Program-made: the position numbers and the translations under genes
Shown: positions 47,172-59,479 of the stretch, piece after piece
Layout of the letters: every line of letters begins with the position of its first letter
Numbering within the stretch: position 1 is the first letter of the stretch
Assembly (NCBI RefSeq): GCF_021168555.1
Contig: NZ_JAJOZS010000001.1
Span: 248,001 to 312,000, forward strand
DNA from: Stenotrophomonas sp. MMGLT7
GTDB lineage: Bacteria > Pseudomonadota > Gammaproteobacteria > Xanthomonadales > Xanthomonadaceae
Length of the DNA stretch: 64,000 nt
Direction: 5' to 3'
The notes under the pieces: generated by a model
Databases searched by the model: none
What the model was told of the DNA's origin: nothing
The model's input: the letters and a program-made list of their open reading frames with translations, nothing else

Positions 47172-47198
47172 TCAGCTTTATCGGCTACCGGCCGATAA
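47172..47198 (+). promoter_or_regulatory. Sigma-28 promoter of the cheR-cheD-cheB operon
   Basis: TCAG, 15 bases, GCCGATAA: a perfect -10. Transcription would start near 47204, so any cheR start codon upstream of that is excluded, leaving TTG at 47230. Confidence 0.8.
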
Positions 47199-47229
47199 CG
47201 CCGGGGAACACATCCGCCGGAAACCAGCC

Positions 47230-48084
47230 TTGACCTCCTCGACCGTCTCCAGTCCCGAATCACGCGAGTTCGAATTCGGCGAACGCGACTTCCGGCGCGT
47301 CTGCGAACTCATCCATCAGCGCGCGGGCATCGCGCTGGCCCCGGCCAAGCGCGACATGGTCTACGGGCGGCTCTCGCGGCGCCTGCGCGCGCTCGGCCTG
47401 CGCTCGTTCCGCGACTACCTCGACCTGCTGGAAAACAGCGGCGACGAGGAATGGCAGGCCTTCACCAACGCCCTGACCACCAACCTCACCTCCTTCTTCC
47501 GCGAGCCGCACCACTTCCAGCGGCTGCAGGAAGAACTGAAGCGCCATGCCGCCTCGGCACCGCTGAAACTGTGGTCGTGCGCCGCCTCCACCGGCGAGGA
47601 GCCGTACTCGATGGCGATCAGCGCCTGCGAGGCGTTCGCCAGCCTCAAGCCGCCGGTGCGGATCCTGGCCACCGACATCGATACCCAGGTGCTGCAGACC
47701 GCCGCGCGCGGCGTCTACCCGCTGGAGCGCATCGCCGGTCTGGACGAGGCCACCCGCAGGAAGTACTTCCAGCGCGGCAGCGGCGCCAACGAGGGCATGT
47801 GCCGGGTGCTGCCCGCGCTCAGGGAGCTGATCGACTTCCGTGCGCTGAACCTGCTGGCCCCGCGCTACGACGTCGGCGGCCCGTTCCTGGCGGTGTTCTG
47901 CCGCAACGTGATGATCTACTTCGACAAGCCTACCCAGCGCGAGATCCTCGCCCGGCTGATCCCGCACCTGGACGACGCCGGCATGCTCTACACCGGCCAC
48001 TCGGAGAACTACCTGCACGCGGCCGACCTGATCCAGCCGTGCGGGCGCACCCTGTACCGGCGCAACAACGGAGCACGCGCATGA
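47230..48084 (+). CDS. cheR: Chemotaxis protein methyltransferase CheR
   Basis: A 284-residue SAM-dependent methyltransferase. The N-terminal helical domain holds [20 protein letters not shown], which contacts receptors. The catalytic domain has [15 protein letters not shown], the SAM loop [16 protein letters not shown], the acidic DIDTQVL and [10 protein letters not shown]. It methylates glutamates on the MCPs encoded upstream; the beta-subdomain that binds W-x2-F tethers is expected within the catalytic half. No ATG lies between the predicted sigma-28 transcription start and the conserved FGERDF region, so the start is taken as TTG at 47230. It overlaps cheD by four bases. Confidence 0.88.
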   Translation: MTSSTVSSPESREFEFGERDFRRVCELIHQRAGIALAPAKRDMVYGRLSRRLRALGLRSFRDYLDLLENSGDEEWQAFTNALTTNLTSFFREPHHFQRLQEELKRHAASAPLKLWSCAASTGEEPYSMAISACEAFASLKPPVRILATDIDTQVLQTAARGVYPLERIAGLDEATRRKYFQRGSGANEGMCRVLPALRELIDFRALNLLAPRYDVGGPFLAVFCRNVMIYFDKPTQREILARLIPHLDDAGMLYTGHSENYLHAADLIQPCGRTLYRRNNGARA

Positions 48085-48680
48085 ACGGGACCGCGCTGCC
48101 ACTGGACGACGTCATGCGCTACCGCGACAGCCGCTTCCAGACCATCGCCGCCAAGCTGCTGCCCACCCAGTACCTGGTGGTGGACGACGACACCGCGCTG
48201 ACCACCACGCTGGGCTCGTGCGTGGCCGCCTGCATCCGCGACCCGCTGCTCAAGCTCGGCGGCATGAACCACTTCCTGCTGCCGGAAGGCGACGCCGGCG
48301 ACGGCGCCCCGGCGCGCTACGGCAGCTACGCCATGGAACTGCTGATCAACGACCTGCTCAAGCGCGGCGCCAACCGCCGCCGCCTGGAAGCCAAGGTGTT
48401 CGGCGGCGCCAACGTTCTCAAGGGCTTCACCAGCAACCCGGTGGGCACGCGCAACGCCGAATTCGTGCGCCAGTACCTGAAGGCCGAGCACATCCCGGTG
48501 ATCGCCGAGGACCTGTGCGGCATCCACCCGCGCAAGGTCTGGTTCTTCCCGGCGACCGGACGGGTGGTGGTGCAGCGCCTGCCGCATGCCCACGAGGCCG
48601 AGCTCGCCGCCGCCGAGTCGGCCGTGCGTGCGCGCCTGTCCAAGGCACCGGTCACCGGCGGCGTGGAGCTGTTCGAATGA
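48081..48680 (+). CDS. cheD: Chemoreceptor glutamine deamidase CheD
   Basis: A 199-residue CheD with the catalytic Cys-His arrangement: [14 protein letters not shown] supplies the cysteine and GGMNHFLLP the histidine, followed by [12 protein letters not shown] and GIHPRKVWF typical of the family. CheD deamidates receptor glutamines to glutamates, creating methylation sites. The ATG overlaps the cheR stop and the stop overlaps the cheB ATG, so cheR-cheD-cheB are tightly coupled. Confidence 0.93.
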   Translation: MNGTALPLDDVMRYRDSRFQTIAAKLLPTQYLVVDDDTALTTTLGSCVAACIRDPLLKLGGMNHFLLPEGDAGDGAPARYGSYAMELLINDLLKRGANRRRLEAKVFGGANVLKGFTSNPVGTRNAEFVRQYLKAEHIPVIAEDLCGIHPRKVWFFPATGRVVVQRLPHAHEAELAAAESAVRARLSKAPVTGGVELFE

Positions 48681-49747
48681 TGGCCGCAGGTCCCTGCCGC
48701 GTGCTCATCGTCGACGACTCCGCGGTGGTGCGGCAGATCCTGACCGAGATCCTCTCGCAGGACCCGGGCATCGAGGTCGTCGGTACCGCCGCCGACCCCT
48801 TCCTGGCCCGCGACAAGATCAAGCGGCTCGATCCGGACGTGATCACCCTGGACGTGGAAATGCCGCGCATGGACGGGCTGGCCTTCCTCGACAACCTCAT
48901 GCGCCTGCACCCGATCCCGGTGGTGATGATCTCCTCGCTCACCGAGCGCGGTGCCGACACCACCCTGCAGGCCCTGGCGCTGGGCGCGGTGGACTTCATC
49001 GCCAAGCCCAGGCTCGCCGTCGCCAGCGGGCTGGAACAGTACGCCGCCGAGATCGTCGAGAAGGTCAAGGCCGCCGCGCGTGCCCAGGTACGCGCGGCGG
49101 TGCGCCCGCCCGGCGCAGGCCGGCCGGCGCCCGCCGCGGTCGTGCCGGCGCGGCCGATCGGCTTCCGCACCACCGACCGCCTGATCGCCATCGGCGCCTC
49201 GGCCGGCGGCACCGAAGCCCTGCGGGTGGTGCTGGAGGGCATGCCGGCCGATGCCCCGGCCGTGGTCATGACCCAGCACCTGCCCGGCAGCTTCAGCACC
49301 GCCTTCGCCGAACGGCTGGACCGGCATTCGGCGATGTCGGTGCGCGAGGCGGCCCAGGGCGATGCCATCCTGCCCGGCCACGCCTACCTGCCTCCCGGCG
49401 GCAAGCACCTGCAGGTGGTGCGCGACGGCGCCCGCTGGCGCTGCCACATCGACGACGGCCCGGCGGTCAACCGGCACAAGCCGGCGGTGGACGTGCTGTT
49501 CCGCTCCGTGGCCCGCGCGGCCGGCGCCAACGCCATCGGCGCGATCCTGACCGGCATGGGCGACGACGGCGCGCGCGGCCTGCTGGAAATGCAACAGGCC
49601 GGTGCGCCCACCCTGGTGCAGGACGAGGCCACGAGCGTAGTCTGGGGGATGCCGGGCGCGGCTTTCCGCCTCGGCGCGGCAAAGGAAACGGTGCCGCTGG
49701 ACAGGATCGCTTCGCGCCTGGTGACGTTGGCCGGCAGCGGCCCCTAG
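48677..49747 (+). CDS. cheB: Chemotaxis response regulator / methylesterase CheB
   Basis: A 356-residue CheB. The receiver domain (residues 1-125) has phospho-acceptor D59 in [14 protein letters not shown] short Ala/Pro linker leads to the methylesterase domain (about 165-350) with S175 in [12 protein letters not shown]201 in TQHLPGSFS and the aspartate of GMGDDGARG. Phosphorylated by CheA, it removes methyl groups from MCPs and deamidates glutamines. Two ATGs lie in tandem at 48677/48680; the first overlaps the cheD stop. The PAS-GGDEF-EAL gene starts 26 bases downstream. Confidence 0.95.
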   Translation: MMAAGPCRVLIVDDSAVVRQILTEILSQDPGIEVVGTAADPFLARDKIKRLDPDVITLDVEMPRMDGLAFLDNLMRLHPIPVVMISSLTERGADTTLQALALGAVDFIAKPRLAVASGLEQYAAEIVEKVKAAARAQVRAAVRPPGAGRPAPAAVVPARPIGFRTTDRLIAIGASAGGTEALRVVLEGMPADAPAVVMTQHLPGSFSTAFAERLDRHSAMSVREAAQGDAILPGHAYLPPGGKHLQVVRDGARWRCHIDDGPAVNRHKPAVDVLFRSVARAAGANAIGAILTGMGDDGARGLLEMQQAGAPTLVQDEATSVVWGMPGAAFRLGAAKETVPLDRIASRLVTLAGSGP

Positions 49748-49773
49748 CCGGCGGGCGAAGCGGAGAGCTGCGA

Positions 49774-52359
49774 ATGGTCGACACTTCCACGCCACCCCAG
49801 AAAAGTCCCGCCCCGCTTCCCGCCGGCCATGCCGAGCAGGCCGCCAGCCTGCTTCTGCAAAGCCTGGAGCAGGCGCCGGATGGCGTACTGCTGGTGGACG
49901 CGACGGGCCGGGTGGCGCTGTTCAACCAGGCCGCGGCCGCCATCTGGAAGCGCCCACGCGAGCAGGTCGTCGGGCAGCCGCTGCAGGCGCTGCTGCCGCC
50001 AGCGGCCTGCGAGCGCGTGCTCGGCGGCACCCAGGCCCCGGACCACGGCCCGATCGAGCTGGAACCGGCCATGCCCGATGGCAGCCAGCCCCCGGCGATC
50101 TCGCTGACCACCTCCGAAGTCGTGCACGGGGCGGACCGGCTGCACCTGTGCCTGGTCCGCGACATCGGCGGACAGCGGCAGCAGGAAGCCCACGCGCGGC
50201 TGCTGTCGCAGGCGCTCAACTACAGCAACAACGCCATCGTCATCTGCGACCGCGACGGCCGGATCGTCCATGCCAACGAGGGCTTCCGGCGGATGTTCGG
50301 CTACTCGGCCGAGGAAGCCAGCGGCAGCAGGCCGAGCGACCTGCTGCCCGGCCGCTACACCGACCCGGAAACCGTGGCGCGCGTGCGCCGCCTCGGACAG
50401 CAGCTGCAGCCCTTCAGCGGCGACATGCTGCTGTACCACAAGAACGGCGAGCCGCTGTGGGCGTCGGTGATCTCCAATCGCATCCTGGACGAGGACGGCC
50501 AGATCACCCACACCGTGGGGGTGCTGACCGACATCACCCAGAGCAAGATGCACGAGGTCCTGCACCATCGCGCCCTGGAAGCCATCGTCCGCGAGAAGCC
50601 GCTGCAGGAGATCATGGAGCTGATCTGCCGCGAAGTGGAGCGCATCGTGCCGTCTGCGGTCGCCTCGGTGCTGTCGCTGGACGCGCAGGGCGTGCTGCAT
50701 CCGCTCGCCGCTCCCGGCCTGCCGGCCACCTTCTCCGAAAGGCTTGGCGGCATTCCGATCGGCCCCTGCCACGGCGCCTGCGGCACCGCTGCCTGGCGCG
50801 GCAGCCCGGTCATGGTCACCGACATCGCCAGTGACCCGCTGTTCGAGCGGTGTCGCCCGCTGATGCTCGAATTCGGCCTGCGCGCCTGCTGGTCCACCCC
50901 GATCAAGTCCAGTTCCGGCCGGGTGCTGGGCACCTTCGCGCTGTACTACCGCGAGCCCCGCGCGCCCGACGACTGGCACATCCGCCTCGCCGAACTGTGC
51001 CGGTACGTGTGCGCGCTGGCACTGGAACGCGAGCAGACCCGCGAACGCCTGCACCGGCTGGCCTTCTACGACGGACTGACGGAGCTGCCCAACCGCCTGA
51101 TGTTCAGCGCCCGCGCCGAGCAGGCGCTGGTGCACGCCGAAGGCGCCAGCGTGCCGCTGGCGGTCATGTTCATGGACCTGGACCGGCTCAAGCGCATCAA
51201 CGAGACCCAGGGCCATGCCGCCGGCGACGGCCTGGTGCGCGACACCGCCAAGCGCCTGTCGGCCAGCGTATCTGGCACCGACCTGGTCGGCCGCCAGGTC
51301 GGCGACGAGTTCCTGCTGCTGTTGCCGCACTGCGATGCCGGCCGCGCGGCCAACGTCGCCGAACGCCTGCTCGGCGCCGTTTCCGCCCCGCTGGTGGTCG
51401 GGCAGATGACGCTGCGCCCCAGCGCCAGCGTCGGCATCGCCATGTTCCCGGACAACGGACGCGACATCGAGACGCTGCTGCGCAACGCCAACCTGGCCAT
51501 GCACCGCGCCAAGGAGGAAGGCGGCGGTTGCTTCAGCTTCTTCAGCGACGAGATGAACCGCATGGCGCAGGAGCGCATCGCCATGGAGAACTCGCTGCGC
51601 GATGCCGTTCGCCAGGAACAGCTGCACCTGCACTACCAGCCCCAGGTCCATAGCGATGCGCCGCACCGGCTCTACGGCGTGGAGGCGCTGCTGCGCTGGC
51701 AGCACCCGCTGCTGGGATGGGTATCGCCCGCGCGCTTCATTCCACTGGCCGAGCAGAGCGGACTGATCGACGAGATCACGCTGTGGGTGCTGCGCCAGTC
51801 CTGCCGGCAACTGGCCAACTGGCGCGAGCGCGGAATCCCGGTTCCGCATGTCGCGGTGAACCTGTCGGCCAGCAACTTCGAGAACCCGGGACTGCTGCAG
51901 GACCTGCAGCAGGTGCTGCGCAGCCACGGCCTGACGCCGGCCGACCTGACGCTGGAAATCACCGAGAGCGTGATGCTGTCCCCGCGCCCGCACGTGCTCG
52001 AGAACCTCAAGGCCATGCAGAAGGCGGGATTCGGCTTCTCGCTGGACGATTTCGGCACCGGCTATTCCAGCCTCGGCAACCTGTACCGGCTTTCGATCAA
52101 CGAACTCAAGCTGGACATGAGCTTCGTGCGCGACCTGGACAGCAGCGAGGTCGCCCGCACCGTCACCGTGTCGGTGCTCAACCTGGGCCGAAACCTGCGC
52201 AAGCACGTGATCGCCGAAGGCGTGGAAAGCCAATCGCAGGCCGACTTCCTGGCCGAGCAGGGCTGCGAGGTACTGCAGGGATTCCTGTTCTCGCCGCCGT
52301 TGCCGGTCGAGGACCTGGAAACATGGCTGGAGCAACGGTCGCCGGCGACGTCGGGATAG
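49774..52359 (+). CDS. PAS-PAS-GAF-GGDEF-EAL protein, probable cyclic-di-GMP phosphodiesterase
   Basis: An 861-residue soluble protein: PAS 1 (about residues 28-140), PAS 2 (about 143-262; CDRDGRIVHANEGFRRMFGY), GAF (about 275-420), GGDEF (about 430-590) and EAL (about 600-855). The diguanylate cyclase motif reads V509GDEF513, with the first glycycle-site glycine replaced by valine, so cyclase activity is doubtful. The EAL domain keeps E637 in VEALLRW, ITESVML and DDFGTGYSS (D758/D759), so hydrolysis of cyclic-di-GMP is likely. GGAGAG six bases before the ATG fixes the start. It is the last gene of the cheRDB operon, which suggests a local effect on motility through the YcgR brake. Confidence 0.88.
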   Translation: MVDTSTPPQKSPAPLPAGHAEQAASLLLQSLEQAPDGVLLVDATGRVALFNQAAAAIWKRPREQVVGQPLQALLPPAACERVLGGTQAPDHGPIELEPAMPDGSQPPAISLTTSEVVHGADRLHLCLVRDIGGQRQQEAHARLLSQALNYSNNAIVICDRDGRIVHANEGFRRMFGYSAEEASGSRPSDLLPGRYTDPETVARVRRLGQQLQPFSGDMLLYHKNGEPLWASVISNRILDEDGQITHTVGVLTDITQSKMHEVLHHRALEAIVREKPLQEIMELICREVERIVPSAVASVLSLDAQGVLHPLAAPGLPATFSERLGGIPIGPCHGACGTAAWRGSPVMVTDIASDPLFERCRPLMLEFGLRACWSTPIKSSSGRVLGTFALYYREPRAPDDWHIRLAELCRYVCALALEREQTRERLHRLAFYDGLTELPNRLMFSARAEQALVHAEGASVPLAVMFMDLDRLKRINETQGHAAGDGLVRDTAKRLSASVSGTDLVGRQVGDEFLLLLPHCDAGRAANVAERLLGAVSAPLVVGQMTLRPSASVGIAMFPDNGRDIETLLRNANLAMHRAKEEGGGCFSFFSDEMNRMAQERIAMENSLRDAVRQEQLHLHYQPQVHSDAPHRLYGVEALLRWQHPLLGWVSPARFIPLAEQSGLIDEITLWVLRQSCRQLANWRERGIPVPHVAVNLSASNFENPGLLQDLQQVLRSHGLTPADLTLEITESVMLSPRPHVLENLKAMQKAGFGFSLDDFGTGYSSLGNLYRLSINELKLDMSFVRDLDSSEVARTVTVSVLNLGRNLRKHVIAEGVESQSQADFLAEQGCEVLQGFLFSPPLPVEDLETWLEQRSPATSG

Positions 52360-52394
52360 CCCAGTCCCCCATCGTGGACGAATGCCTGGCCCCC

Positions 52395-52462
52395 GTAGGA
52401 GCGACTTCAGTCGCGATGAAGCTTTCCCGGTAGAGCCCCATCGCGACTGAAGTCGCTCCTAC
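52395..52462. repeat. REP hairpin
   Basis: Arms starting GTAGGAGCGACTTCAGTCGC and ending GTCGCTCCTAC, 68 bases in all as at 9510, with a diverged central part (AAGCTTTCCCGGTAGAGCCC). It lies between the convergent ends of the EAL gene and acnB. Confidence 0.88.
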
Positions 52463-52506
52463 AGGAGAAGGCGCGGCCCGGGCCGGATGCGGCACCGCCC
52501 GACAAC

Positions 52507-52534
52507 GAAAAGCCCGGCTGACGCCGGGCTTTTC
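52507..52534. terminator. Bidirectional terminator between the EAL gene and acnB
   Basis: GAAAAGCCCGGC-TGAC-GCCGGGCTTTTC: a 12-bp perfect stem with A- and T-runs on its two sides, able to end transcripts from either direction. It starts 147 bases past the EAL gene and 23 bases past the acnB stop. Confidence 0.9.
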
Positions 52535-52556
52535 GCTTGCCGCATTCCCGCGGCGA

Positions 52557-55148
52557 TCAGGCCGCGACCGAGTCGGCCACGTCCTGGTAGTCCTGGATCT
52601 GGTCGAAGTTCATGTAGCGATAGATCTGGTCGCCGCTGGTCTTGATCACGCCCACGTCGGCCATGTACTCGTCCTTGGTCGGGATCCGTCCCAGCCGCGA
52701 GCAGATCGCTGCCAGTTCCGCCGAGCCCAGGTAGACGTTGGTATTGCGGCCCAGGCGGTTGGGGAAGTTGCGGGTGGAGGTGGAGAACACGGTGGCGCCC
52801 TCGCGCGCCTGCGCCTGGTTGCCCATGCACAGCGAGCAGCCCGGCATCTCCATGCGCGCGCCGGCCGCACCGAAGGTGCCGTAGTGGCCTTCCTTGGTCA
52901 GCTCGGAGGCATCCATCTTGGTCGGCGGCGCGACCCACAGCCGCGTGGGGATGTCGCGCTTGCCTTCCAGCAGCTTGGCCGCGGCGCGGAAGTGGCCGAT
53001 GTTGGTCATGCACGAGCCGATGAACACCTCGTCGATCTTGGCGCCGGCGACCTCGGACAGCGTCTTCACGTCGTCCGGGTCGTTCGGGCAGGCCACGATC
53101 GGCTCGTGCACGTCGGCCAGGTCGATCTCGATGACGGCGGCGTACTCGGCGTCGGCATCCGGCTCGAGCAGCTGCGGGTCGGCCAGCCACTCCTCCATCT
53201 TCTTGATGCGGCGGCCCAGGGTGCGCGCGTCGGCGTAGCCCTCGGCGATCATCCACTTCAGCAGCGTGATGTTGCTGTTGAGGTACTCGATGATCGGCTC
53301 CTTGTTCAGGCGCACCGTGCAGCCGGCGGCCGAGCGCTCGGCCGAGGCGTCGGACAGCTCGAACGCCTGCTCCACCTTCAGCTCCGGCAGGCCCTCGATC
53401 TCGAGGATGCGGCCGGAGAAGATGTTCTTCTTGCCGGCCTTGGCCACGGTCAGCAGGCCCTGCCTGATCGCGTACAGCGGGATCGCGTTGACCAGGTCGC
53501 GCAGGGTCACGCCCGGCTGCATCTGGCCCTTGAAGCGCACCAGCACGCTCTCGGGCATGTCCAGCGGCATCACCCCGGTGGCCGCGGCGAAGGCGACCAG
53601 GCCCGAGCCGGCCGGGAACGAGATGCCGATCGGGAAGCGGGTGTGCGAATCGCCGCCGGTGCCGACGGTGTCCGGCAGCAGCATGCGGTTGAGCCAGCTG
53701 TGGATCACGCCGTCGCCCGGCCGCAGCGAGACGCCTCCGCGGGTGGAGATGAACTCCGGCAGGGTGTGGTGGGTCTTCACGTCCACCGGCTTCGGATAGG
53801 CGGCGGTGTGGCAGAACGACTGCATGACGAGGTCGGCGGAGAAGCCCAGGCAGGCCAGGTCCTTCAGCTCGTCGCGGGTCATCGGGCCGGTGGTGTCCTG
53901 CGAACCCACCGAGGTCATCTTCGGCTCGCAGTAGGTGCCCGGGCGCATGCCCTGGCCTTCCGGCAGGCCGCAGGCGCGGCCGACCATCTTCTGCGCCAGC
54001 GAGAAGCCGCGGCCGGTGTCGGGCGGGTTGACCGGCAGCCGGAACAGCTCGGTCGGGGCCAGCTTCAGCGCCTCGCGCGCCTTGGCGGTCAGGCCGCGGC
54101 CGATGATCAGCGGGATGCGGCCGCCGGCGCGCACCTCGTCCAGCAGCACCTCGGACTTGAGCTCGAACTCGGCGACCACCTGCCCGTCCTTCAGCGCCTT
54201 GCCGTCGTACGGCCGCAACTCGATGACGTCGCCGTGCTCCATCTTCGACACGTCCAGCTCGATCGGCAGCGCGCCGGCGTCCTCCATGGTGTTGTAGAAG
54301 ATCGGCGCGATCTTGCTGCCCAGGCACACGCCGCCGAAGCGCTTGTTGGGGATGAACGGGATGTCCTCGCCGGTCCACCACAGCACGCTGTTGGTCGCCG
54401 ACTTGCGCGAGGAGCCGGTGCCGACCACGTCGCCGACGTAGGCGACCAGGTGGCCCTTGTCCTTCAGCTCGGCGATGGCCTGGATCGGGCCGCGCTTGCC
54501 GTCTTCCTCCGGCACGAACGGGGCGCCGTCGCGCTTGTTCTTCAGCATCGCCAGCGCGTGCATCGGGATGTCCGGGCGGGTGGTGGCGTCGGGCGCCGGC
54601 GACAGGTCATCGGTGTTGGTCTCGCCCGGCACCTTGAACACGGTGATGGTCAGGCTCTGCGGCACTTCCGGCTTGCTGGTGAACCACTCGGCCTCGGCCC
54701 AGCTCTTCAGCACGGCCTGAGCATTGGCGTTGCCGGCCTCGGCCTTCTCCTGCACGTCGTGGAAGGCGTCGAACACCAGCAGGGTGTGCTTGAGTCCCTC
54801 GGCGGCGACCGCGCCCAGCTCGGCGTCGTCGAGCAGCTCGATCAACGGGTGGATGTTGTAGCCGCCCAGCATCGTGCCCAGCAGCTCGGTGGCGCGGGCC
54901 GGGGTGATCAGCGCGGTCTTCTCGCTGCCGAAGGCGACCGCGGCCAGGTACGAGGCCTTGACCTTGGCGGCATCGTCCACGCCGGCCGGCACGCGGTGGG
55001 TGATCAGTTCGACCAGGAACTGCTCCTCGCCGGCCGGAGGGTGCTTGATCAGCTCGACCAGTTCGGCGGTCTGCTGCGCGCTCAGCGGCAGCGGCGGGAT
55101 TCCGAGCGCGGCGCGCTCGGCAGCGTGGTGGCGATAGGCTTCCAACAT
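52557..55148 (-). CDS. acnB: Aconitate hydratase B / 2-methylisocitrate dehydratase
   Basis: An 863-residue AcnB: N-terminal HEAT-like domain (residues 1-160), the swivelling domain placed before the catalytic core as in the B family ([19 protein letters not shown]), then the core with [23 protein letters not shown] and the iron-sulfur ligands in [12 protein letters not shown] and CSLCMGNQ. It interconverts citrate and isocitrate and can act on 2-methylisocitrate. The ATG at 55148 begins [13 protein letters not shown], preceded by GGAGACACC. It shares its strand with the vapBC pair just upstream (47-base gap), and runs away from acnA. Confidence 0.96.
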   Translation of the reverse strand: MLEAYRHHAAERAALGIPPLPLSAQQTAELVELIKHPPAGEEQFLVELITHRVPAGVDDAAKVKASYLAAVAFGSEKTALITPARATELLGTMLGGYNIHPLIELLDDAELGAVAAEGLKHTLLVFDAFHDVQEKAEAGNANAQAVLKSWAEAEWFTSKPEVPQSLTITVFKVPGETNTDDLSPAPDATTRPDIPMHALAMLKNKRDGAPFVPEEDGKRGPIQAIAELKDKGHLVAYVGDVVGTGSSRKSATNSVLWWTGEDIPFIPNKRFGGVCLGSKIAPIFYNTMEDAGALPIELDVSKMEHGDVIELRPYDGKALKDGQVVAEFELKSEVLLDEVRAGGRIPLIIGRGLTAKAREALKLAPTELFRLPVNPPDTGRGFSLAQKMVGRACGLPEGQGMRPGTYCEPKMTSVGSQDTTGPMTRDELKDLACLGFSADLVMQSFCHTAAYPKPVDVKTHHTLPEFISTRGGVSLRPGDGVIHSWLNRMLLPDTVGTGGDSHTRFPIGISFPAGSGLVAFAAATGVMPLDMPESVLVRFKGQMQPGVTLRDLVNAIPLYAIRQGLLTVAKAGKKNIFSGRILEIEGLPELKVEQAFELSDASAERSAAGCTVRLNKEPIIEYLNSNITLLKWMIAEGYADARTLGRRIKKMEEWLADPQLLEPDADAEYAAVIEIDLADVHEPIVACPNDPDDVKTLSEVAGAKIDEVFIGSCMTNIGHFRAAAKLLEGKRDIPTRLWVAPPTKMDASELTKEGHYGTFGAAGARMEMPGCSLCMGNQAQAREGATVFSTSTRNFPNRLGRNTNVYLGSAELAAICSRLGRIPTKDEYMADVGVIKTSGDQIYRYMNFDQIQDYQDVADSVAA

Positions 55149-55195
55149 TGCGGGGTGTCTCCGGGGAAAACGCTGTTGAGCGGTAAGAGGTCGAA

Positions 55196-55618
55196 TCAGG
55201 CGGGCTTGGGAACGATGATCTTCAGGCCCTTGAAGTAATCGCGAAAGAAGCCGGCATCGCGGGTGATCAGCGCGCTGCACTGGAGCATGGCGTGGGCGCC
55301 GACGAGGAAATCGGGGACGGTGCGCGCGGGAATGGCGGCACCGGCGACCTTGCGGCGCTGGTTGTAGCGGCGCTGCATCTCGCCGGCGCGGATCGCGGCG
55401 CGGCGTTCGATCGGCAGGTAGCGCATGCCCATTTCCTCGACCACGTCCATGATGTCCGCGCCGAATCCCAGGCCGGCGGTGATCTCGCTGACCACCACCT
55501 CGCACAGCACGACCGGACCCTGCGCCAGCGCTTCGCGCACGCAGCCCTCGGCGGCGTCGACGCGGGTTTCGTCTTCGCCGAGCAGGTCGATCAGGACGGA
55601 GGAGTCGATCGCAATCAA
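55196..55618 (-). CDS. vapC: VapC toxin (PIN-domain ribonuclease)
   Basis: A 140-residue PIN domain with the acidic residues expected to bind Mg2+: D5 in [12 protein letters not shown]45 in VSEI, D103 in [10 protein letters not shown], and D121 in ITRDAGF. VapC toxins cleave RNA, often the initiator tRNA or rRNA. The start is TTG at 55618, overlapping the vapB stop as TTGA. No ATG is available nearby, and the fold requires this N-terminus. It lies 47 bases upstream of acnB. Confidence 0.85.
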   Translation of the reverse strand: MIAIDSSVLIDLLGEDETRVDAAEGCVREALAQGPVVLCEVVVSEITAGLGFGADIMDVVEEMGMRYLPIERRAAIRAGEMQRRYNQRRKVAGAAIPARTVPDFLVGAHAMLQCSALITRDAGFFRDYFKGLKIIVPKPA

Positions 55619-55872
55619 GGATCACCGTTCTCGTCGATGGGATCGCCCGGGGCGCGGCCGCGCAATTCACGCATCACATCGTCGGTGGTCACGCCCGGCG
55701 GCAGCTTGAAACGGCCCCGGGCACGGGAAATGGCGTCGTCCACGTTCTTGCGCAGGATGATGCGCCCGCCGTCCAGCTCGACCTTGAGCGTGGTGCCCTT
55801 GGTCAGGCCCAGCGCATCGCGCACCGCCTTGGGCAAGGTGATCTGGCCGCGTTCGGCAACGGTGGCTTCCAT
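55615..55872 (-). CDS. vapB: VapB antitoxin (SpoVT/AbrB type)
   Basis: An 85-residue protein whose first 45 residues form a swapped-hairpin AbrB/SpoVT DNA-binding domain ([19 protein letters not shown] and [15 protein letters not shown]). The C-terminal 35 residues would wrap the toxin. I use the ATG at 55872, about ten bases after GAGAGGG. A frame that could begin at 55899 lies upstream of the predicted transcription start and inside the operator. It is autoregulatory by family precedent, through the palindromes just upstream. Confidence 0.82.
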   Translation of the reverse strand: MEATVAERGQITLPKAVRDALGLTKGTTLKVELDGGRIILRKNVDDAISRARGRFKLPPGVTTDDVMRELRGRAPGDPIDENGDP

Positions 55873-55889
55873 GGGGAAGTGCCCTCTCG

Positions 55890-55930
55890 AAGTATGCATA
55901 CATGATACATACTTGATTTTTCATACTCAA
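55890..55930 (-). promoter_or_regulatory. vapBC promoter with overlapping palindromic operator
   Basis: On the minus strand, TTGAGT (55930-55925), 17 bases, TATCAT (55907-55902). The -10 lies within an inverted repeat AAGTATG-N11-CATACTT (55890-55914) that itself contains the perfect palindrome GTATGCATAC (55892-55901). The AT content contrasts sharply with its surroundings. Binding of VapB/VapBC here would block the promoter. Confidence 0.7.
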
Positions 55931-56021
55931 GCCCGCATGTCTGGTCCGCCACACCGGGCCTACACGGTGAATCGGTCAGAATGTCGCAGTCCCTAGAGCC
56001 CAATGCCATAGGAGTTCCACC

Positions 56022-58790
<2,769 letters not shown>

Positions 58791-58843
58791 GAGCAAGCAA
58801 GGCATGCGCGGCCTGGCGAGGGAGCGCCAGGCATCGCGCTGTT

Positions 58844-58908
58844 GCAGGAGCGACTTCAGTCACGATGGGCTTTACCGGTAAAGCCTTCGCGACTGAAGTC
58901 GCTCCTAC
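58844..58908. repeat. REP hairpin
   Basis: GCAGGAGCGACTTCAGTCAC on the left and GCGACTGAAGTCGCTCCTAC on the right, with GGCTTTACCGGTAAAGCC forming an inner stem. A slightly diverged member of the same family as 9510 and 52395, between the convergent acnA and NTF2-like genes. Confidence 0.88.
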
Positions 58909-58927
58909 AGTGCGGTCGCCACGGCCT

Positions 58928-59383
58928 TCATTCGTCCGCCGCGCGCCAGTCGGCGTAGTACGCGCGCCAGTGGCCGTCCTCGTCGCGCCAGCCGCTGGTC
59001 ACCGAATAGCCGCCGGCCCGCTCCGGCAGCACGCGGTTGTCGCTGCCGGTCAGCACGACGTGGAAGCGCACCGTCGCATGATCGTCGTGCAACTGCACCT
59101 GCAGCGGCCCCAGCGTCGCGCCGAGGCGGGCGTTGGCGAGCAGCTGGGCGCGCAGGAGATTGTGCAGCGCAGCGCGATCCATGCCGCCATTGCCGGAAAA
59201 ATCCGCCGCGACGTATTCCATGAAACCGGCGGGATCGCGCTCTCCCAGGGCCGAGTGCATCTGCTCGACGCTTGCGCGCAGACGCATGTCGGGCGTTTCG
59301 CGCGAACAGCCCGCCAGCAGCGTCGCCAGCACGGCGAGAACCAGCAGCCACCGGCAGTATCCAAAGGTCGTATACCGAATCAT
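58928..59383 (-). CDS. Small lipoprotein with NTF2-like fold
   Basis: A 151-residue protein with a lipoprotein signal (LATLLAGC, lipid cysteine C26) and a mature domain of the SnoaL/NTF2-like cone-shaped fold ([31 protein letters not shown], then alternating strands ending [11 protein letters not shown]). Xanthomonads carry such a gene beside rpfB; its function is unknown. The ATG at 59383 is preferred over GTG at 59389 because AAGG lies at a better distance. It diverges from rpfB with 96 bases between starts and converges on acnA. Confidence 0.75.
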   Translation of the reverse strand: MIRYTTFGYCRWLLVLAVLATLLAGCSRETPDMRLRASVEQMHSALGERDPAGFMEYVAADFSGNGGMDRAALHNLLRAQLLANARLGATLGPLQVQLHDDHATVRFHVVLTGSDNRVLPERAGGYSVTSGWRDEDGHWRAYYADWRAADE

Positions 59384-59479
59384 CCACACTTCGCCTTTTC
59401 TATCCGTAACGGTATCCTGCCACCCGCACGGACACGTTTCATCCCGCGCAGAACGCTCCAGTCATCCCTCGGGGGGGAT

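Noticed and set aside
55873-55899. Longer VapB N-terminus starting at 55899
   Set aside because: That start lies within the operator and upstream of the predicted transcription start; the AbrB fold begins at 55872.
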